Positions 62,303-64,000 of a DNA stretch of 64,000 bases are shown one piece after another (the first letter of the stretch is position 1; every line of letters begins with the position of its first letter). Source of the DNA: JAJDXO01 sp965213765 (lineage in GTDB: Bacteria > Pseudomonadota > Alphaproteobacteria > Rhodospirillales > UBA2165); contig OZ243926.1 of NCBI GenBank assembly GCA_965213765.1, forward strand, positions 372,001-436,000, in the 5' to 3' direction. The notes under the pieces were generated by a model that saw only the letters and a list, made by a program, of their open reading frames with translations, was not told the DNA's origin and searched no databases. The position numbers and the translations under genes were made by a program.

Positions 62303-62372
62303 AGCCTCCGCCTCTGACGGAGCGGCCACACATTTCCCGTTATAGCGGGAAGTGCTAATATGACCGCTGGTC

Positions 62373-62930
62373 ATGGAGGAGGCGACGATCGCCAAGCCAT
62401 TTACCGAGACCGATCAAGAACGGCTCCGCAATTTGCTTGAACTAGCGGAAAGCAGTCCGTTCCCGGGCGAGCGGGACAATGCTCTGGCGGCAGCCAAGCG
62501 GTTGGCCGAACGGCATGACATGAGCCTCGATGAAGCGGCGTCTCGGCAACCGGATCGTCAACGGGCGCCGGGCCGGCATTCGGCAATGGACGGGGAGTTC
62601 GTCAGCCCGTTTGTCTATCGGCCGGACCGGAAGACCGGGGATCGTTGGCAACGGACCTCACTTGATCTGGCAGCCCAGGAGGCTGAGAAGAAACGTTGGG
62701 AAGAGGCGGTCAGCGCGGCCCGGCAACGCGGTCTCGACGGCGGGAAGAAAAGCGAAACCGAAAGGTTTGGCACCCGGCGCCCCAACAGCCGGTCCCGGCG
62801 CAACCCGATCGCGCACGCTAAGGTGCTCCTCAAGGAGACTTCACTCCCCTTTCACGAGATTGCCGATATCACCGGTCTCGACATCTACGACGTGATCGCG
62901 ATGAAGCTGAAGCTTCGGGCCGCCGCGTAA
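62373..62930 (+). CDS. DUF2786-like protein of unknown function
   Basis: A 185-residue protein. The N-terminal 50 residues (QERLRNLLELAESSPFPGER, AAKRLAERHDMSLDEA) match the DUF2786 pattern of short helical domains. The middle is low-complexity and charged, and the end (LLKETSLPFHEIADITGLDI) resembles a helix-turn-helix. A DNA- or RNA-binding role is possible but not shown. It ends next to the convergent MFS gene. Confidence 0.6.
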   Translation: MEEATIAKPFTETDQERLRNLLELAESSPFPGERDNALAAAKRLAERHDMSLDEAASRQPDRQRAPGRHSAMDGEFVSPFVYRPDRKTGDRWQRTSLDLAAQEAEKKRWEEAVSAARQRGLDGGKKSETERFGTRRPNSRSRRNPIAHAKVLLKETSLPFHEIADITGLDIYDVIAMKLKLRAAA

Positions 62931-62931
62931 C

Positions 62932-64000
62932 TCAGGCCCGGCCGGCTTCCATGCCCGGCGCTTCTCTCAACAGAGCGCGCCGCGCCAACAGCCAACACGC
63001 CAGCCCGACCAACATCGCACCGACAATTGCCGGCTGCAGGCCCACCCATTCGGCCACCGACCCCAACAGCAACGATCCCACCGCCGGAAGCCCGACGGCA
63101 ATGCCGGTGGTCAGGCTGATGACCCGCCCGCGCATCTGCAGGTCCACGGCGTTTTGAACCAGCGATTGCGACCCCACGGCGACAACGATCATGGACAGGC
63201 CGGCGCCAAACAGCAGCACCGCCCCGGCGGCGAAGTTGCCGGTCAGGGCCGCCCCCATCAGCACGGCATAGGCCGAGAAAAGCCCCCAAACCATGTACCG
63301 GCCCATGCCGCTATTCCGGCCGCGGAACGCCAGATAGAGCCCCGCCAGGAGGGAACCCGCGCCGGAGGTCCACTGAAGGACCGTATATCCGGTGGGGTCG
63401 TCGCCCTTGCCGTAAAAGATTTCCGCAAACGCCGGCAGCAGGTCGATATACGGCCGGGCCAAAAGGTGCGCGGACGCCATCACCAGAACCACAACCAAGA
63501 TGCCCCGGTGCGAGCCGATGTATCTGGCGCCATCCAGGATATCCGAGAAAATGCCGCCGCCCCGCCCCGCCCCGCCCGCTTTTCCTGAAGATCGAGACGG
63601 CTGAGCATGAAGGCATAGAAGTAGAAGCTGAGACCGTTCAGCAGGAAGGCGGCGGAGATGTCCAGAAACTGAACCACCAGCGCAAACAGGATCGGCGCAA
63701 TGAACGGTCCGGCTTGGAACGATGTGGTGTTGATTGCGATGGCCGAGGACAAGTCCTCGCGGCTGTTGATCAGGCTGGGAACCATGGCCTGCCGGGACGG
63801 CAGATCGAAGCCGATGGCGACGCCTTGAATAAATGCAAAAACCAGGAACCAGCGGACATCTTCGAGCCCATGGAAAACGGCAATGAACCAGACGACGGAA
63901 TTGGTTCCGCCAATCAGCAGCGCGATGATCGCCGTGCGGCGAAGCCCGAATCTGTCGCCAACCGCACCCGCCAATGGTGCCAACAAAGCTCCCGGCATCC
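62932..64000 (-). pseudogene. MFS transporter gene, frameshifted at a CCCCG repeat, 5' end beyond the window
   Basis: The minus strand codes for an enterobactin-exporter-like MFS protein in two frames: an upstream part (63480-64000, with LAGAVGDRFGLRRTAIIALL) and a downstream part to 62932 (ILVVVLVMASAHLLARPYID, MRGRVISLTTGIAVGLPAVG). They join at three tandem CCCCG units (63560-63574). Removing one unit (minus five bases) puts the parts in frame, giving RAGRGGGIFSDILDGARYIG. Thus one extra pentamer explains the break, by real slippage or by assembly error. The start lies outside the window. Confidence 0.8.

Overview
The window is GC-rich bacterial DNA of an alphaproteobacterium, most likely a free-living Rhodospirillales-like organism. 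Evidence: an NDUFA12 complex I subunit gene beside two mlaD genes and a DUF2155 gene; clpS-clpA; an EipB/DUF1849 envelope protein; a class II (B12-dependent) ribonucleotide reductase; and an aminotransferase-hom-glpX-recJ operon. Most of it reads as core chromosome, with two IS5-family insertion sequences and several decayed genes.

Layout. 1-6900: tail of an SMP-30-like gene, then a minus-strand purine block (xdhB remnant, BMP-type nucleoside ABC transporter, guanine deaminase). 6900-9500: thermonuclease-like protein, DUF3237 protein and gallate-type ring-cleavage dioxygenase. 9800-13560: oligopeptide-type ABC binding protein and two permeases with no ATPase gene. 13660-21260: alpha/beta hydrolase, EamA transporter, tRNA-Glu, and recJ, glpX, hom and aminotransferase. 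21300-30570: OmpA-like lipoprotein, gamma carbonic anhydrase, DEAD-box helicase, single-RAM-domain protein, ornithine-type decarboxylase, a NifU protein with two NifU domains, YciI, AlkA-like glycosylase, glyoxalase II and an MFS transporter. 30650-35850: thiS-thiG fusion, aroQ, aat, DUF2155, methyltransferase, two mlaD genes, NDUFA12. 35850-40650: the nrdJ control region (two NrdR-like boxes, DnaA boxes), nrdJ, and three tandem structured repeats. 40620-41560: first IS. 41680-47800: RidA, VOC, COG3146 acyltransferase, a small membrane protein and a TRAP transporter operon with its IclR regulator. 47900-52600: clpA, clpS and a DD-carboxypeptidase. 52580-56710: a minus-strand block making UDP-glucose and UDP-glucuronate. 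57160-60550: a gamma-resorcylate-decarboxylase-like enzyme, EipB, and a VWA/J-domain pair. 60720-62254: second IS with a passenger gene. 62370-64000: DUF2786-like protein and an MFS gene frameshifted at a CCCCG repeat.

How the genes fit together. The BMP transporter and guanine deaminase suggest purine uptake and deamination, while the next catabolic step, xanthine dehydrogenase, survives only as debris here. GalU, the UDP-sugar dehydrogenase and the phosphohexomutase form a short sugar-nucleotide route for envelope polysaccharide. ClpS and ClpA form the N-degron recognition module, and Aat, which adds N-terminal Leu/Phe degrons, lies in the same window. The ring-cleavage dioxygenase and the resorcylate-type decarboxylase point to hydroxybenzoate catabolism.

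I found no complete new defence or secretion system. The signals most worth checking are the three ~80-bp hairpin repeats after nrdJ, the dispersed palindrome found at both ends of the window (one copy abutting an IS target site), the pentamer-repeat frameshift, and the decayed xdhB segment.
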